Of a DNA stretch of 64,000 nucleotides, positions 10,921-20,758 are shown piece after piece. This DNA is from Kitasatospora fiedleri (GTDB lineage Bacteria > Actinomycetota > Actinomycetes > Streptomycetales > Streptomycetaceae): assembly GCF_948472415.1 (NCBI RefSeq), contig NZ_OX419519.1, forward strand, positions 2,108,001-2,172,000, given 5' to 3'. The position numbers and the translations under genes are program-made. Numbering within the stretch: the first letter of the stretch is position 1; each line of letters starts with the position of its first letter. The notes under the pieces are model-generated. The model was given only the letters and a program-made list of their open reading frames with translations. It was not told the origin of the DNA and made no database searches.

Positions 10921-11504
10921 CGCTGCGCCCCGGCGGACGGGCTGCCCGAGGGGCTGCCGGACGGGCTGCCCGAGGGGCTGCCGGACGGGCTGCCGGACGC
11001 GGCACCGGCCGGCGGGGCGGGCGCGAGGTCGATGCCCGGGTCGCCGGGGCTCGGGCTCGCGCCGGGCGAGGCGGCCGGGTCGGAGGGCGCGGCGCTGCTG
11101 GGGCGCGGCACCGGCGGCTTGTCCTCGGCGGCCCTGGCCTTGCCGGTGACCGAGCCGTCCGGGTTGAGGAAGACCGGGTCGCCGCCGGCCACCATGCCGA
11201 GCTCGCGGGCCCGCCGCTCCAGCGCGTCGGGCGCGGACTGCTCGGCGATCTGCTGCTGCAGGGTCTGCTGCTGGTCGGTGGCCTCGGTGGTCTGCCGCTT
11301 GAGCCGGGAGAGGGTGAACGATCCTTCGTTCAGGGCGGTGTTGAGCATCAGCAGGCCGAGCAGCCCGGCCGACAGCAGGGTGACCACCAGCACCGCGAAC
11401 GGGGTGCGCCCCCGCATCGAGCGCGCCCCGGGCCGGACGGTGATCCGCGCCCTGCCCCCCTGCCCGGGGACGCTCCCCCGGGTCCGCTCGCCGGCCACCG
11501 GCAC
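10917..11504 (-). CDS. ftsL: FtsL-like septum formation initiator protein with SGSP repeat tail
   Basis: This small bitopic protein (195 residues) occupies the ftsL position between rsmH and ftsI. A basic N-terminus precedes one helix (AVLVVTLLSAGLLGLLMLNTAL, about 37-58). A coiled coil with heptad-like spacing follows (LKRQTTEATDQQQTLQQQIAEQ), then the conserved ERRARELGMV. The last 70 or so residues are Ser/Pro/Ala-rich and end in tandem SGSP units, likely extracytoplasmic and flexible. FtsL stabilises FtsQ/FtsI at the septum. Assignment rests on position and architecture, since FtsL sequences diverge fast. The start is GTG 11504 with a purine-rich leader. Confidence 0.85.
   Translation of the reverse strand: MPVAGERTRGSVPGQGGRARITVRPGARSMRGRTPFAVLVVTLLSAGLLGLLMLNTALNEGSFTLSRLKRQTTEATDQQQTLQQQIAEQSAPDALERRARELGMVAGGDPVFLNPDGSVTGKARAAEDKPPVPRPSSAAPSDPAASPGASPSPGDPGIDLAPAPPAGAASGSPSGSPSGSPSGSPSGSPSAGAQR
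10935..10998. repeat. Tandem 24-bp repeat encoding SGSP units in ftsL
   Basis: A 24-bp unit made of two near-identical 12-bp halves is repeated about 2.5 times. It encodes the (SGSP)n tail of the FtsL-like protein. Repeats of this kind change length by slippage, so the tail length probably differs between strains. Confidence 0.85.
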
Positions 11505-11543
11505 CGCTCCACTCCCCTTCGCTCCGCTGCTCCCGGCGGCTGG

Positions 11544-12512
11544 CTACCTCCGGGTCCGTCTGATCCTCTCCGCCACGCGCAGCCGCACGGGCGCGGCGCG
11601 CCGGTTCTCCTCGATCTCCTCCTCGGTGGCCAGTTCGGCACCGCGGGTGAGCAGTTTCAGCCAGGGCTGGAGCTCCTCGGGGATCACCGGCAGGCCCGGC
11701 GGGGCGGTGGAGGTCGCGCCCGCCTGGAGGTACTGCTTGACCAGGCGGTCCTCCAGCGACTGGTAGGACATCACCACGATCCGGCCGCCCACCGCCAGGG
11801 CGTCCAGCGCGCCGGGGACGGCCCGGTCCAGCACCTCCAGCTCGCCGTTGACCTCGATCCGCAGCGCCTGGAAGGTCCGCTTGGCCGGGTTGCCGCCGGT
11901 GCGCCGGGTGGCGGCCGGGATGGCGTTGCGGACCAACTCCACAAGACGAGCGCTGGTGGTGAACGGTTCCCGCTCGCGTTCCCGCAGAACGGCGGAGGCA
12001 ATCCTCCCGGCGAACCGCTCCTCGCCGTACACCTTGAGGATGCGGGCCAGGTCGCCGTGGCCGTAGGTGTTGAGCACCTCGGCGGCGGAGATGCCGCGGG
12101 TCTGGTCCATCCGCATGTCCAGCGGGGCGTCCTGGGCGTAGGCGAAGCCGCGGTCGGCCTCGTCCAGCTGCATCGAGGAGACGCCGAGGTCGAACAGCAC
12201 GCCCTGCACCTCGGGGACGTCCAACTCGTCCAGGACGCGCGGGATCTCGTCGTACACGGCGTGCACCAGGGTGGCCCGGTCGCCGAACCGGGCCAGCCGG
12301 GCGGCGGAGAGCTCCAGGGCGCGCGGGTCGCGGTCGACGGCGATCAGGCGGACGTCCGGGAAGCGGGTCAGCAGGGCCTCGCTGTGGCCGCCCAGGCCCA
12401 GGGTGGCGTCCACCACGACGGAGCCGGGCGCCGAGATCGCCGGGGCCAGGGCGTCCAGGCAGCGCTCCAGCATCACCGGGATGTGCCGGGGGGCGGGGCT
12501 GTCGGTACTCAT
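11544..12512 (-). CDS. rsmH: 16S rRNA (cytosine-1402-N4)-methyltransferase RsmH
   Basis: RsmH methylates C1402 in the 16S rRNA decoding centre using S-adenosylmethionine. With the start at ATG 12512 ([15 protein letters not shown]) the protein is 322 residues, normal for the family. Signatures are [13 protein letters not shown], the SAM motif [17 protein letters not shown] (about 33-49), [30 protein letters not shown] and [14 protein letters not shown]. The open frame continues upstream to 13535 only because the DNA is GC-rich and lacks stops. It is the first gene of the minus-strand dcw cluster. I see no mraZ between it and the divergent moxR gene. Confidence 0.96.
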   Translation of the reverse strand: MSTDSPAPRHIPVMLERCLDALAPAISAPGSVVVDATLGLGGHSEALLTRFPDVRLIAVDRDPRALELSAARLARFGDRATLVHAVYDEIPRVLDELDVPEVQGVLFDLGVSSMQLDEADRGFAYAQDAPLDMRMDQTRGISAAEVLNTYGHGDLARILKVYGEERFAGRIASAVLREREREPFTTSARLVELVRNAIPAATRRTGGNPAKRTFQALRIEVNGELEVLDRAVPGALDALAVGGRIVVMSYQSLEDRLVKQYLQAGATSTAPPGLPVIPEELQPWLKLLTRGAELATEEEIEENRRAAPVRLRVAERIRRTRR

Positions 12513-13263
12513 ACGGGGGCGGGGCCCTTCCTCAGGTGCGGTGTGGCCGGGCCATTCTCGCGCACCGGGCCGGCCGCGCCGCACACCGCCCGTGGTCCCC
12601 GCCCGCTCGCTCGGGGGAAGGAGCGACCGCCCGGCACCGGGGAAGGTGCGCCAGGTGGGCACGGAGCGGGAGGAGGCCGCGGGCTGCGTGCGGGACGGCC
12701 GGCCCGGCGCGGAGAGCGGCCCGCCCGCCCGTCCGCCGGGCGCCGTCCGCCGTGCTCCACTGCGCCTGCAGCCTATCGCCCGCGCCCCGCCAGTCAACGT
12801 TCCGCTCCGGCGCACCACCCGGCCGGCGGTATCGGTTCGCGCAGGTCGGACGGGTGGCCGGGCCGCCCGGGGGCCGGGGCGCGGGGCCGGGCCCCCGCGC
12901 CGGGCGAACCGGGGCGAAGCCGTCCGGACGGGCCCGGGGCCGGGAGCGCGGCAGCGCACCGCCCCCGGGCACCCGCACCGCGGTGGACGCCGACGTCCGG
13001 CGGGGGCGCGCCCCGCCGTTCCCGCCGCGCACCGGCGGCGTCCGGGGCTCCGGGTCCGACGTGCGCACCGGCCCGCCGCGGGAGATCCGCCGGGGCGGGC
13101 CGAAACCGCCCGGGCCGGTCCCTCGTCCCAAACCGGGACAGCCTTCGCGTCTCGCCCGGCCGGGTGACTTCTGGCCGTGGGACAGGGAAGAATGCGCCAG
13201 GTATTCGGGGTGGGCCGGGCTCGAACCAGCCGCCCGGCGACTGTGCAACATGGGAGCGTACGG
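12513..13263. other. Divergent intergenic region between rsmH and moxR
   Basis: About 750 bp separate the dcw cluster from the divergent MoxR operon. Long open frames exist on both strands but are low-complexity Arg/Pro/Gly/Ala sequences without recognisable domains, so I call no gene. Promoters for both directions should lie here. I see no -35/-10 pair strong enough to name. A GGGAG ribosome binding site sits just before the moxR start. Confidence 0.6.
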
Positions 13264-14282
13264 GTGACGACGATCAGCGGGCAGGGCACGGACCAGCCGG
13301 AGCCGGACCGGTACGACCGGCGGGAACCGACCGGTCTGGCGGAGCTGGCGGCGGTGGTCGACCGGGTCCGGAAGTCCGTGGAGAGCGTGATCGAGGGCAA
13401 GCCGGAGGCGATCCGGATCGCCCTGACGGTGCTGCTCGCCGAGGGCCACCTGCTGCTGGAGGACGTGCCCGGCGTCGGCAAGACCATGCTCGCCAAGGCC
13501 CTGGCCCGTTCGGTGGACTGCACGGTGCGCCGCATTCAGTTCACCCCGGACCTGCTGCCCTCCGACGTCACCGGCACCAACGTGTTCGACCAGCACCAGC
13601 GGGACTTCGAGTTCCGGCCCGGCGCGATCTTCGCCCAGATCGTGGTCGGCGACGAGATCAACCGGGCCTCGCCGAAGACCCAGTCCGCGCTGCTGGAGTC
13701 GATGGAGGAGCGCCAGGTCACCATCGACGGCACCACCCACGAGCTGCCCTCGCCGTTCATGGTGATCGCCACCCAGAACCCGGTCGAGATGGAGGGCACC
13801 TACGCCCTGCCCGAGGCCCAGCGGGACCGCTTCATGGCCCGGATCTCGATCGGCTACCCCAGCGCCGACGCCGAGTTCGCGATGCTCGACCTGCACTCCG
13901 CGGCCAACCCGCTGGACGACCTCCAGCCGGTCGCGCACGCCGCCGACCTGCTCAAGCTGATCGACCTGGTGAAGACCGTCTACGTGGCCGACCCGGTCCG
14001 CCGCTACGCCGTCGACCTGGTCGCCGCCACCCGCACCACCTCCGAACTGCGGCTCGGCGCCTCCCCCGGGCCACCCTGCACCTGGTCCGGGCGGCCCGCG
14101 CGCACGCCGCCCTGGACGGCCGCGACTACGTGCTCCCGGACGACATCCAGGCGCTCGCCGTCCCGGTGCTGGCCCACCGCCTGCTGCCCACCTCGGAGAC
14201 CCAGCTGAGCCGCCGCACGGTCGAGCAGGTGGTGCTCGACCTGGTGGCCCGACTGCCCATCCCGCGCCCGCAGGGCCGCTGA
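13264..14282 (+). CDS. MoxR-family AAA+ ATPase, read across one indel
   Basis: MoxR ATPases are chaperone-like AAA+ proteins that usually work with neighbouring DUF58 or von Willebrand-type proteins. The start is GTG 13264 with GGGAG about 7 nt upstream. Walker A is GVGKTML (Gly70 onward) and Walker B is VVGDEIN, followed by [37 protein letters not shown] and the lid helix. The frame breaks at the C-run 14063-14067. One added C joins [10 protein letters not shown] to [19 protein letters not shown] and gives a normal C-terminus. The stop at 14282 is 1 bp before the DUF58 gene, with the transglutaminase third, a standard actinobacterial trio. Confidence 0.93.
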
Positions 14283-14283
14283 G

Positions 14284-15609
14284 GTGGCGCGCCCCGCCCG
14301 CGCCTCCGGGGTGCGCGCCGCGCTGCGCGGACTGACCACCCGGGGGCGCTCCTTCCTCGCGGCCGGCGCGACCGCCGCGGTCTGCGCGTTCGTGTTCGGC
14401 CAGACCGCGCTGCTCCAGGTCGGCGTGCTGCTGGCGGCGCTCCCGCTGGCCGCCGCCGCGCTGCTGGTGCGCACCCGCTACCGGGTGGCCTCCGGCCGCC
14501 GGCTCAGCCCGCAGCGGGCCGCGGCCGGCCAGGAGGCCCGGGTGCACCTGCGGCTGGACAACGTCTCCCGGGTGCCCACCGGCCTGCTGCTGCTGGAGGA
14601 CAAGGTCCCGTACGTGCTGGGCCCGCGCCCGCGCTTCGTGCTGGACCGGGTCGAGCCGCGCGGCTTCCGCGAGGTGTCCTACCGGGTCCGCTCCGACCTG
14701 CGCGGGCGCTACCCGCTGGGCCCGCTCCAGCTGCGGCTGTCCGACCCGTTCGGGATGTGCGAGCTGACCCGCGCGTTCAGCGCCGCCGACGTGCTGACCG
14801 TCGTCCCGCAGGTCCAGGACCTGCCGCCGGTCCGGCTGCCCGGCGAGTCCGGCGGGCAGGGCGACTCCACCACCCACACCCTGGCGCTGGCCGGCGACGA
14901 CGACGTCATCCCGCGCGAGTACCGGCACGGCGACGACCTGCGCCGGGTGCACTGGAAGTCCACCGCCCGGTACGGCGAACTGATGGTCCGGCGCGAGGAG
15001 CAGCCGCTGCAGGCCCGCGCCACCGTGCTGCTGGACACCCGGGAGGCCGCGCACCGCGGCTCCGGCCCGGCCTCCTCGTTCGAGTGGGCGGTGTCCTGCG
15101 CCGCCTCGGTCGCCGTCGACCTGGTGCAGCGCGGCTACCGCACCCGGCTGCTCACCGACACCGGCTTCTCGGTGCCCGGCCAGGGCGTCGGCGGCGGGGC
15201 GGGCGCCGCCGAGTCCGTCGGCCTGCTGCTGGACGCGCTGGCCGTGGTCGAGCACTCCGACGGCGGCACCCTGGCCCGCGCCGAGGAGGTGCTCCGGCTG
15301 GGCGGCGAGGGCCTGCTGGTGGCGGTGGTCGGCGAGCTCGACGAGGAGCAGGTCGAACGGCTGGCCCGGCTGCGCCGCCGCACCGGCGGCGCCGTCGTCC
15401 TGCTGCTGGACACCGGCACCTGGTCGGGCCTGCGGCACCTCTTCCCGGAGAGCGCGGACGAACCGGCCGACGCCCGGGTCGCCCGGCTGCGCGAGTCCGG
15501 CTGGACGGTGCTCCCGGTCCGGGCCGGGGACTCGCTGCCCGCGCTGTGGCGGGCCGCGGACCGCACCCAGAACACCACCGTTCCCTACCGAGACGAGGTC
15601 GGCGCGTGA
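14284..15609 (+). CDS. DUF58 domain-containing membrane protein
   Basis: The product has 441 residues. Two adjacent N-terminal membrane helices (about 20-60) are followed by a beta-rich region and the DUF58 core. The family hallmark is clear: REYRHGDDLRRVHWKSTARYGEL. A vWA-like alpha/beta fold is expected after it. DUF58 proteins pair with MoxR ATPases and are thought to assemble or remodel envelope or secreted complexes; the substrate is unknown. The GTG start at 14284 is 1 bp after moxR, and the stop overlaps the transglutaminase start as GTGA, so the three are one operon. Confidence 0.93.
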   Translation: MARPARASGVRAALRGLTTRGRSFLAAGATAAVCAFVFGQTALLQVGVLLAALPLAAAALLVRTRYRVASGRRLSPQRAAAGQEARVHLRLDNVSRVPTGLLLLEDKVPYVLGPRPRFVLDRVEPRGFREVSYRVRSDLRGRYPLGPLQLRLSDPFGMCELTRAFSAADVLTVVPQVQDLPPVRLPGESGGQGDSTTHTLALAGDDDVIPREYRHGDDLRRVHWKSTARYGELMVRREEQPLQARATVLLDTREAAHRGSGPASSFEWAVSCAASVAVDLVQRGYRTRLLTDTGFSVPGQGVGGGAGAAESVGLLLDALAVVEHSDGGTLARAEEVLRLGGEGLLVAVVGELDEEQVERLARLRRRTGGAVVLLLDTGTWSGLRHLFPESADEPADARVARLRESGWTVLPVRAGDSLPALWRAADRTQNTTVPYRDEVGA

Positions 15610-18105
15610 CCACCCGGGCCAAGTTGACGCTCTGCGCGGCCCTGGCCACCGCCCTGGCGGCGCTGTGCCTGTCCCCGCTGTTCCAGGACCCGTTCGCGCT
15701 CGCCCCGCACGGCCTGCTGCTGATCGCCGTCACGGCCGGCGCCGGGGCCGGGCTGCGCGCCCTGCCGCTGCCCCGGGCCCTGGTGCCGCCGCTGCAGCTG
15801 CTGGTGGTGCTGTACGTGCTGATGCTCACCACCGTGCAGTCCTCGATGAGCTTCGGCGTGCTGCCCGGCCCGGGCGCCCTGGACGCGGTCTCGACGCTGC
15901 TGAGCAGCGGCGGCAACGACATCCAGGCGTACGCGATCCCGGCCCCGGCCAGCGACGGCCTGCGGCTGATCGTGGTCGGCTCGGTCGCCCTGGTGGCCGT
16001 CCTGGTCGACACCCTGGCGGTCACCTACCGCCGGGCCGCCGCCGCGGGCCTGCCGCTGCTGGCCCTGTACTCGGTCTCCGGCGGCCTGGCCGACTCGCCC
16101 GGCGGCATGTGGCTGTGGTTCCTGTTCGGCGCCGCGGGCTTCCTGGCCCTGCTCTACACCGAGGGCCAGGACCGGCTCACCCGCTGGGGCCGGGTCTTCC
16201 ACGGCGCCGGCCGCTCCGCCACCGCGCTGTCCAACGGCGGCCGCCGGATCGGCGTGATCGCGCTGGCCGCCGCCGTGCTGGTGCCGGTGTTCGCCCCGCG
16301 GTCGGCCCCGGCCTGTTCGGCGGCCTGTTCGGCCACGACGGCGAGGGCCGCGGCAGCGGGAGCGGCAAGGGCGACGAGCGCTCGCTCAACCTGGTCGTCG
16401 CGCTCACCGCCAACCTGCGCTCCAACGACGACACCCCGCTGCTGAGCTTCTCCACCGACGCGCCCGACGCCGACCAGCTCTACCTGCGGATCGCCGCGCT
16501 CAGCGAGTTCAACGGCCAGGAGTGGCTGCCCGGCCAGCAGAGCCCCCAGGCGCTGCCCACCACCGTGCCCGCCCCCGAGGGCCTGGCCCCGAACCTGCCC
16601 ACCACCTCGGTCCGCACCAAGGTCACCGTCTCCGAGCAGCTGAGCACCGCCTGGCTGCCGATGCCGTACCCGATGTCCTGGCTGGAGCTGCCGAACACCG
16701 CGGACTGGCGCTTCGACCCGCAGGGGCGCACCGTCAGCGGCATCAACGGCCAGAAGAGCAAGGGCCTGACCTACTCGGTCGGCTCGGTCGACGTCAACGC
16801 CACCGCCGCCCAGCTGCGCTCCGCCGGCCCGGCGCCCGACGACATCGCCAAGCGCTACCTGGACCTGCCCGCCAACCTGCCGTCCGTGGTGGCCGACACC
16901 GCCCGGGACGTCACCAGGGGCAAGGACACCCCGTACGACCGGGCCGTCGCCCTCCAGCAGTACTTCACCAGCGGCGGCTTCACCTACAACACCAAGATCG
17001 ACGCCCGCACCGGGCCGGACGCCATCGCCAAGTTCCTCCAGGACAAGGAGGGCTTCTGCGTGCACTTCGCCGCCACCATGGCCGCGATGTCCCGCTCGCT
17101 GGGCATCCCCGCCCGGGTCGCGATCGGCTTCACCCCGGGCACCGGCAACGGCACCGACCGGGTGGTCCGCAGCTCCAACTACCACGCCTGGCCCGAGCTG
17201 TACTTCAGCGGCTACGGCTGGATGCGCTTCGAGCCCACCCCGAACCGGGGCAGCACCCCGCTGTACTCCGTCCAGCAGGCCGCCCCCACCAACACCCCCA
17301 GCGCCGCCCCCAGCAGCGCCGCGCCGACCGGGCAGCCCTCCGCCCAGCCGTCCGCCTCCAGCAGCTGCCCCCGCAGCAGCAGCACCGGATCGGCGACTGC
17401 GCCGACGAGGCCGCGCTGACCGCGCACCGGGACACCGCGGCGCCCTGGTGGCGGAGCTGGCCGGCCCTGCTCACCGCCGCCGTCGTCCTGCTGCTGCTGG
17501 CCGCGCTGGCCTTCCCGATGCTCTGGCGCACCAGGCTGCGCCGACGCCGCCTCGGCGCCGGCCGCCACCTGGCCGGCGCGGACGGGCCGCGGCTCACCGA
17601 CGAACAGGTGCTCGCCGCCTGGGCCGAACTCGTCGACTCCGCCTGGGACCTGGGCATCCCCCCGGACGAGGCCCGCACCCCGCGCAGCGCCGCCCGCCGG
17701 CTCGCCGAGGACGCCCGCCTCGACCCCGACGCCGCGGCCGCCGCGGGCCGGGTCGCCCTCGCCACCGAGCGCGTCATGTACGCCCGCGAGTCCGACGCGC
17801 CCGCCCACCTCGGCGGCGACGTCCGCACCGCCCGCGAGGCCCTGCTGGTCCGGGCCACCCGCGCCCGCCGGCTGCGCGCCCTGCTGCTGCCCGCCTCCGC
17901 GGTGCGCCTGTGGTGGCGCGCCCAGGACCGCGCGGCGGCCCGCCGGGAGCGCACCGCCGAACGGGTGGCCGCGCTCCGGGCGGCCGTGACCGGGCCGTTC
18001 CGGCGCCTCGGCCGGAACGGCGGGAGCGGCGGGAACGGCGGGAGCAGCGGGAACGACAAGAGCGGCAAGCGCGGCAAGGGCAGCGGCGGGAACGCGAACG
18101 GCTGA
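15606..18105 (+). CDS. Membrane transglutaminase-like protease (TgpA type), read across two indels
   Basis: Five or more N-terminal helices (residues about 1-215) precede an extracytoplasmic transglutaminase-like domain. The catalytic Cys-His-Asp arrangement is visible: EGFCVHFAATMAAMSRSLGIPARV for Cys, SNYHAWPELYF for His, and an Asp-equivalent in the GWMRFEPTP area. A last helix (LLTAAVVLLLLAALAFP) and a cytoplasmic DUF4129-like tail follow. The frame breaks near 16295-16305 and at the C-run 17368-17372; adding one base at each restores one protein of about 830 residues. It is the third member of the MoxR-DUF58-transglutaminase operon. The C-terminus ends in a Gly/Asn/Ser-rich tail. Confidence 0.88.
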
Positions 18106-18125
18106 GCGCCGGAGGGCGCACGCGC

Positions 18126-18168
18126 AAGGGTCCGCCCCGGGAGAGGAGCTCTCCCGGGGCGGACCCTT
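18126..18168. terminator. Bidirectional hairpin terminator between convergent genes
   Basis: A perfect 20-bp inverted repeat (18126-18145 with 18149-18168) has a 3-nt loop. It lies between the stop of the plus-strand transglutaminase and the stop of the minus-strand DUF3040 gene. There is no U-tract, as is common for actinomycete terminators. Confidence 0.9.
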
Positions 18169-18191
18169 TCACGTTGCGTTTCCGGTCGCTG

Positions 18192-18569
18192 CTACAGGCC
18201 GCTCTGTTCGTCGCGGCGCCGCTGCCAGCGCTGTTCCATTCGGTCCATGACGCCGGTCTTCCGGCGTGGCGGTGGCGCCTGCCGTGGACCGTGCCCGGCC
18301 GGGCCGCGCCGCCACGCGGTGACCGCGAGGACCGCACAGCCAAGCATGACCAGGAACCCGACGACACTGACCCAGATGACCTGCGTGACCAGGCCGCCCA
18401 TGAGCAGCGCGATGCCCGCCACGAACCCCGCCACGGCCAGGTAGACCCGCCGACGGGTGTAGGTGCGCAGGCCGGTTCCCTCGAGCGCTGACGCGAACTT
18501 GGGATCTTCGGCGTACAGCGCTCGCTCCATCTGCTCGAGCAGTCGCTGCTCGTGCTCCGAGAGCGGCAC
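18192..18569 (-). CDS. DUF3040 domain-containing small membrane protein
   Basis: The 125-residue protein starts with the diagnostic MPLSEHEQRLLEQMERALYAEDPKFAS. Two membrane helices follow (VYLAVAGFVAGIALLMGGLV and WVSVVGFLVMLGCAVLAVTAW), then a basic, Arg-rich cytoplasmic tail. DUF3040 proteins are widespread in actinomycetes and have no known function. The start is GTG 18569 with GGAGG about 6 nt upstream. A 7-bp perfect hairpin with a GGG loop (18587-18603) sits just upstream and may act in the 5' leader. A possible -10 (TATGAT) lies on the minus strand at 18687-18682. Confidence 0.92.
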   Translation of the reverse strand: MPLSEHEQRLLEQMERALYAEDPKFASALEGTGLRTYTRRRVYLAVAGFVAGIALLMGGLVTQVIWVSVVGFLVMLGCAVLAVTAWRRGPAGHGPRQAPPPRRKTGVMDRMEQRWQRRRDEQSGL

Positions 18570-18798
18570 GGAGTCCTCCTACTCGTCGGTCGCGGGGCGA
18601 CCGGTCCGCCACCCCTGGCTCGGGCCTGTGTGGTCCATATGCCCCACCGGTCTGGCCGTCATGCTTACCGGCTTTACCCAGATCATACGGTCCACGGGCC
18701 TGGTTCGGCGTGGTCAATCAGGCGTGGCTGGGACCACCGCGGCGGCGGCCCCACCACTGCAACGAGCGGACCCCCTCCTTGGTGCCCCCCGACCCGGA

Positions 18799-19551
18799 TC
18801 AGATCGCCTCGGCGAGCAGGTGCAGCTGGGTGGCGACGGCGTGGAAGGCGGGCTGTTCGGCGGCCGCGAGTTCGAGCTTGAGCAGGGCGTCGAGCGCGCC
18901 GGGCTCGGTGTCGACCAGGACGCCGGGCACCAGGTCGGCGAAGACCCGGATGCCGTGCACGGAGGTGACCCGCAGCCCGGCCGCGGCGGCCAGCTCGTCC
19001 AGCTGCTCGCCGGTGAAGCGGCGCGGCATCGGGTCGCCCGCGCCCCAGCGGCCGTCGGCGGCGTCCAGCGCGGTGCGGGCCTCGGTGAACTGGCCGGCCA
19101 CCGCGCGGGCCAGCACCGCGCCGTTGCGGTTGGCGGCGAGCAGGCTGACCAGCCCGCCCTTGCCGAGGGTGCCGACCAGGTTGCCGAGCGCCTCGGCCGG
19201 GTCGTCGACGACCTCCAGGACGCCGTGGCAGAGCACCGCGTCGACCGAACCGGCCGGGACCAGCTCGGGCAGCGTCTGGGCGTCGCCCTGGACGGCCCGG
19301 ACCAGCTCGGTGACCCCGGCCTCGGCGGCCCGGCGCTCCAGCGCGAACAGCGCGTCCGGGCTCGGGTCGACCACCGTGACCCGGTGGCCCAGCCTGGCCA
19401 CGGGCACGGCGAAGTTGCCCGTGCCGCCACCGGTGTCGACGACCTCCAGCACCGGCCGCCCGAGCTCGGCGGAGCGCCGCTCCAGCGCCTCCCGCACCAC
19501 CTCCCACACCACGGCGGTACGCAGCGCACTGCGGGGACGAGTCGGATACAA
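18799..19551 (-). CDS. Class I SAM-dependent methyltransferase
   Basis: The 250-residue protein has a Rossmann SAM-binding motif VLEVVDTGGGTGNFAVPVARLG (about 34-55). The acidic loop is VVDPSPDALFALERR, and motif IV-like AVLCHGVLEVVDDP plus LGKGGLVSLLAANRNG follow. These are features of the Methyltransf_11/25 group; the substrate cannot be read from sequence. The start is TTG 19551, chosen because AGAGGGG lies 7 nt upstream and homologues begin YPTRPRSALR. It lies between the DUF3040 and SAV_6107 genes on the same strand. Confidence 0.85.
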   Translation of the reverse strand: MYPTRPRSALRTAVVWEVVREALERRSAELGRPVLEVVDTGGGTGNFAVPVARLGHRVTVVDPSPDALFALERRAAEAGVTELVRAVQGDAQTLPELVPAGSVDAVLCHGVLEVVDDPAEALGNLVGTLGKGGLVSLLAANRNGAVLARAVAGQFTEARTALDAADGRWGAGDPMPRRFTGEQLDELAAAAGLRVTSVHGIRVFADLVPGVLVDTEPGALDALLKLELAAAEQPAFHAVATQLHLLAEAI

Positions 19552-19659
19552 GGCGGCACCCCTCTAAGCAGGTTCTTCCACGGCGGGAACGCCTCCACCT
19601 TATCCGCCGGGGCCGGACGGATCAGGGGCGGCGCGGACGCCGGGGCGCCGGGTGCCGGG

Positions 19660-20247
19660 TCAGGGGTGCAGGGCCAGGATGCGCTCCACGATGCGCAGGT
19701 ACAGGGCGGTGTTGCGGATCAGGTCGTCCGCGTCCCGCGGCCCGGCGGCGCCGGTGATGCCGGCCTCGGCGGCGGCCCGGCGGCGGGCCCCGGCCGCGAA
19801 GTAGGCCGCCCACTCCGCGAGTTCGGGGGCGACCTCGGGCAGCAGCTCCCAGGCCGGGCGGATCGCCTGGCGGCGGCGCGGGTGCCGCACCGGGCGGCCG
19901 CGGACGGCGAGCACGGCGGCGGTGGCCCGCAGCGCGGCGAGGTGGGCGGTGGCGTAGCGCTCCAACGGGTCCTGCCGGCCCCGGGCGTGCACCAGGGTGC
20001 GGTGCGCGTGCCGGAGGAGCTCCAGCGCGGCGGGCGAAGCCGTGCTCCGGCGCAGCACCGGGTGGACGTCCCCGGCGCGGCCGGCGGGCAGGGTGGGCTG
20101 TTCGACGGTGGGCCGCTCGGGCCGTTCCGTCCGCTCCGCCCGTTCGGCGGCGGGGCGGCGGGCGGCGGGTCGCTCGGCGGGGAACTGGTCGGCGGCGGAT
20201 TGATCGACGGCAGGGCGGGCGACAGGCTCAGGACGACTGATGGTCAT
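19660..20247 (-). CDS. SAV_6107-family HEPN domain-containing protein
   Basis: The product has 195 residues from ATG 20247, with GGGGGAG just upstream. Residues 1-65 are low complexity (Arg/Pro/Glu/Ala). The conserved part starts about residue 75: LELLRHAHRTLVHARGRQDPLERYATAHLAALRATAAVLAVRGRP, then AWELLPEVAPELAEWAAYFAAGA and DDLIRNTALYLRIVERIL. This all-helical pattern matches actinobacterial SAV_6107-type HEPN proteins, which are often positioned next to DNA-repair polymerase genes elsewhere. No RNase catalytic R-x4-H is clear here, so I do not claim nuclease activity. Confidence 0.8.
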   Translation of the reverse strand: MTISRPEPVARPAVDQSAADQFPAERPAARRPAAERAERTERPERPTVEQPTLPAGRAGDVHPVLRRSTASPAALELLRHAHRTLVHARGRQDPLERYATAHLAALRATAAVLAVRGRPVRHPRRRQAIRPAWELLPEVAPELAEWAAYFAAGARRRAAAEAGITGAAGPRDADDLIRNTALYLRIVERILALHP

Positions 20248-20758
20248 GGGTCTCCCCCGTTCACTCCGGACCTTTGCCCGAACCGGTCGGTCCGCGCATG
20301 CATCCATCGTGAACGGGGGGTGTGACAACGCGGAACCCCCGGTTCCGCGGGGCCCCGCCCCCGTCCCGCCGTCCCCGTCCGGCCGGCCCGCCCGGAACTC
20401 CCCCGCGAGGGGCCCGGAGGGAGAGGGGGCCGGGCTCCGCCGCCCCGTGTCGGCGGTGCCCGGCCCCCTCGCTCCGGCCGTTGGTCGCGCCCGGGCCTGT
20501 GGTGCGGACCGGCGTTCCCCCTGGTCGACGGCCTGCCCCGGGCGCTCCCGGGCGGCGCCGCCCGGCGGCGGCCTTCCCGGTGCGCACCACTCTGCCGCCA
20601 GCCGGGGCCGGCGGGTATCCGCGCGGGTACTCAACCGGCGATCTGAGTACGGATACTCAGTCCCCGCCGTCGGCGACCCCTGCCGCCCGGTCGGAGCGGC
20701 CGGGTACGGTGACCGGGTCCCGTCCGAGGTCCGGGCGGGCACGGGAAGGGGGGCCGCC
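20248..20758. other. Divergent intergenic region, no gene seen
   Basis: About 510 bp lie between the SAV_6107 gene (minus) and the DUF4126 gene (plus). Open frames here are compositional only. The right third holds the GAGTA-type repeats listed separately. I see no ncRNA or further gene. Confidence 0.6.
20627..20660. promoter_or_regulatory. Putative operator: palindrome plus extra half-site upstream of DUF4126 gene
   Basis: A perfect 7-bp inverted repeat with a 4-nt spacer (CTGAGTA-CGGA-TACTCAG, 20643-20660) lies about 100 bp before the DUF4126 start. A third half-site TACTCA is at 20628-20633. Three copies of one hexamer within 33 bp of GC-rich DNA suggest binding by a dimeric regulator. 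The protein that binds is unknown. Confidence 0.6.

Noticed and set aside
8665..11766. 1033-residue plus-strand open frame
   Set aside because: It is antisense to ftsI and ftsL, low complexity, no recognisable family; both sense genes are clear.
12513..13180. Small genes between rsmH and moxR
   Set aside because: Candidate frames on both strands show only Arg/Pro/Gly/Ala bias, no ribosome binding site and no recognisable domain.
14063..14067. Programmed frameshift in moxR
   Set aside because: The same one-base loss in C/G runs occurs in many unrelated genes, so sequence error is the simpler explanation.
12532..15438. 968-residue minus-strand frame opposite the MoxR operon
   Set aside because: The sense strand encodes MoxR and DUF58 with clear motifs; this frame is compositional.
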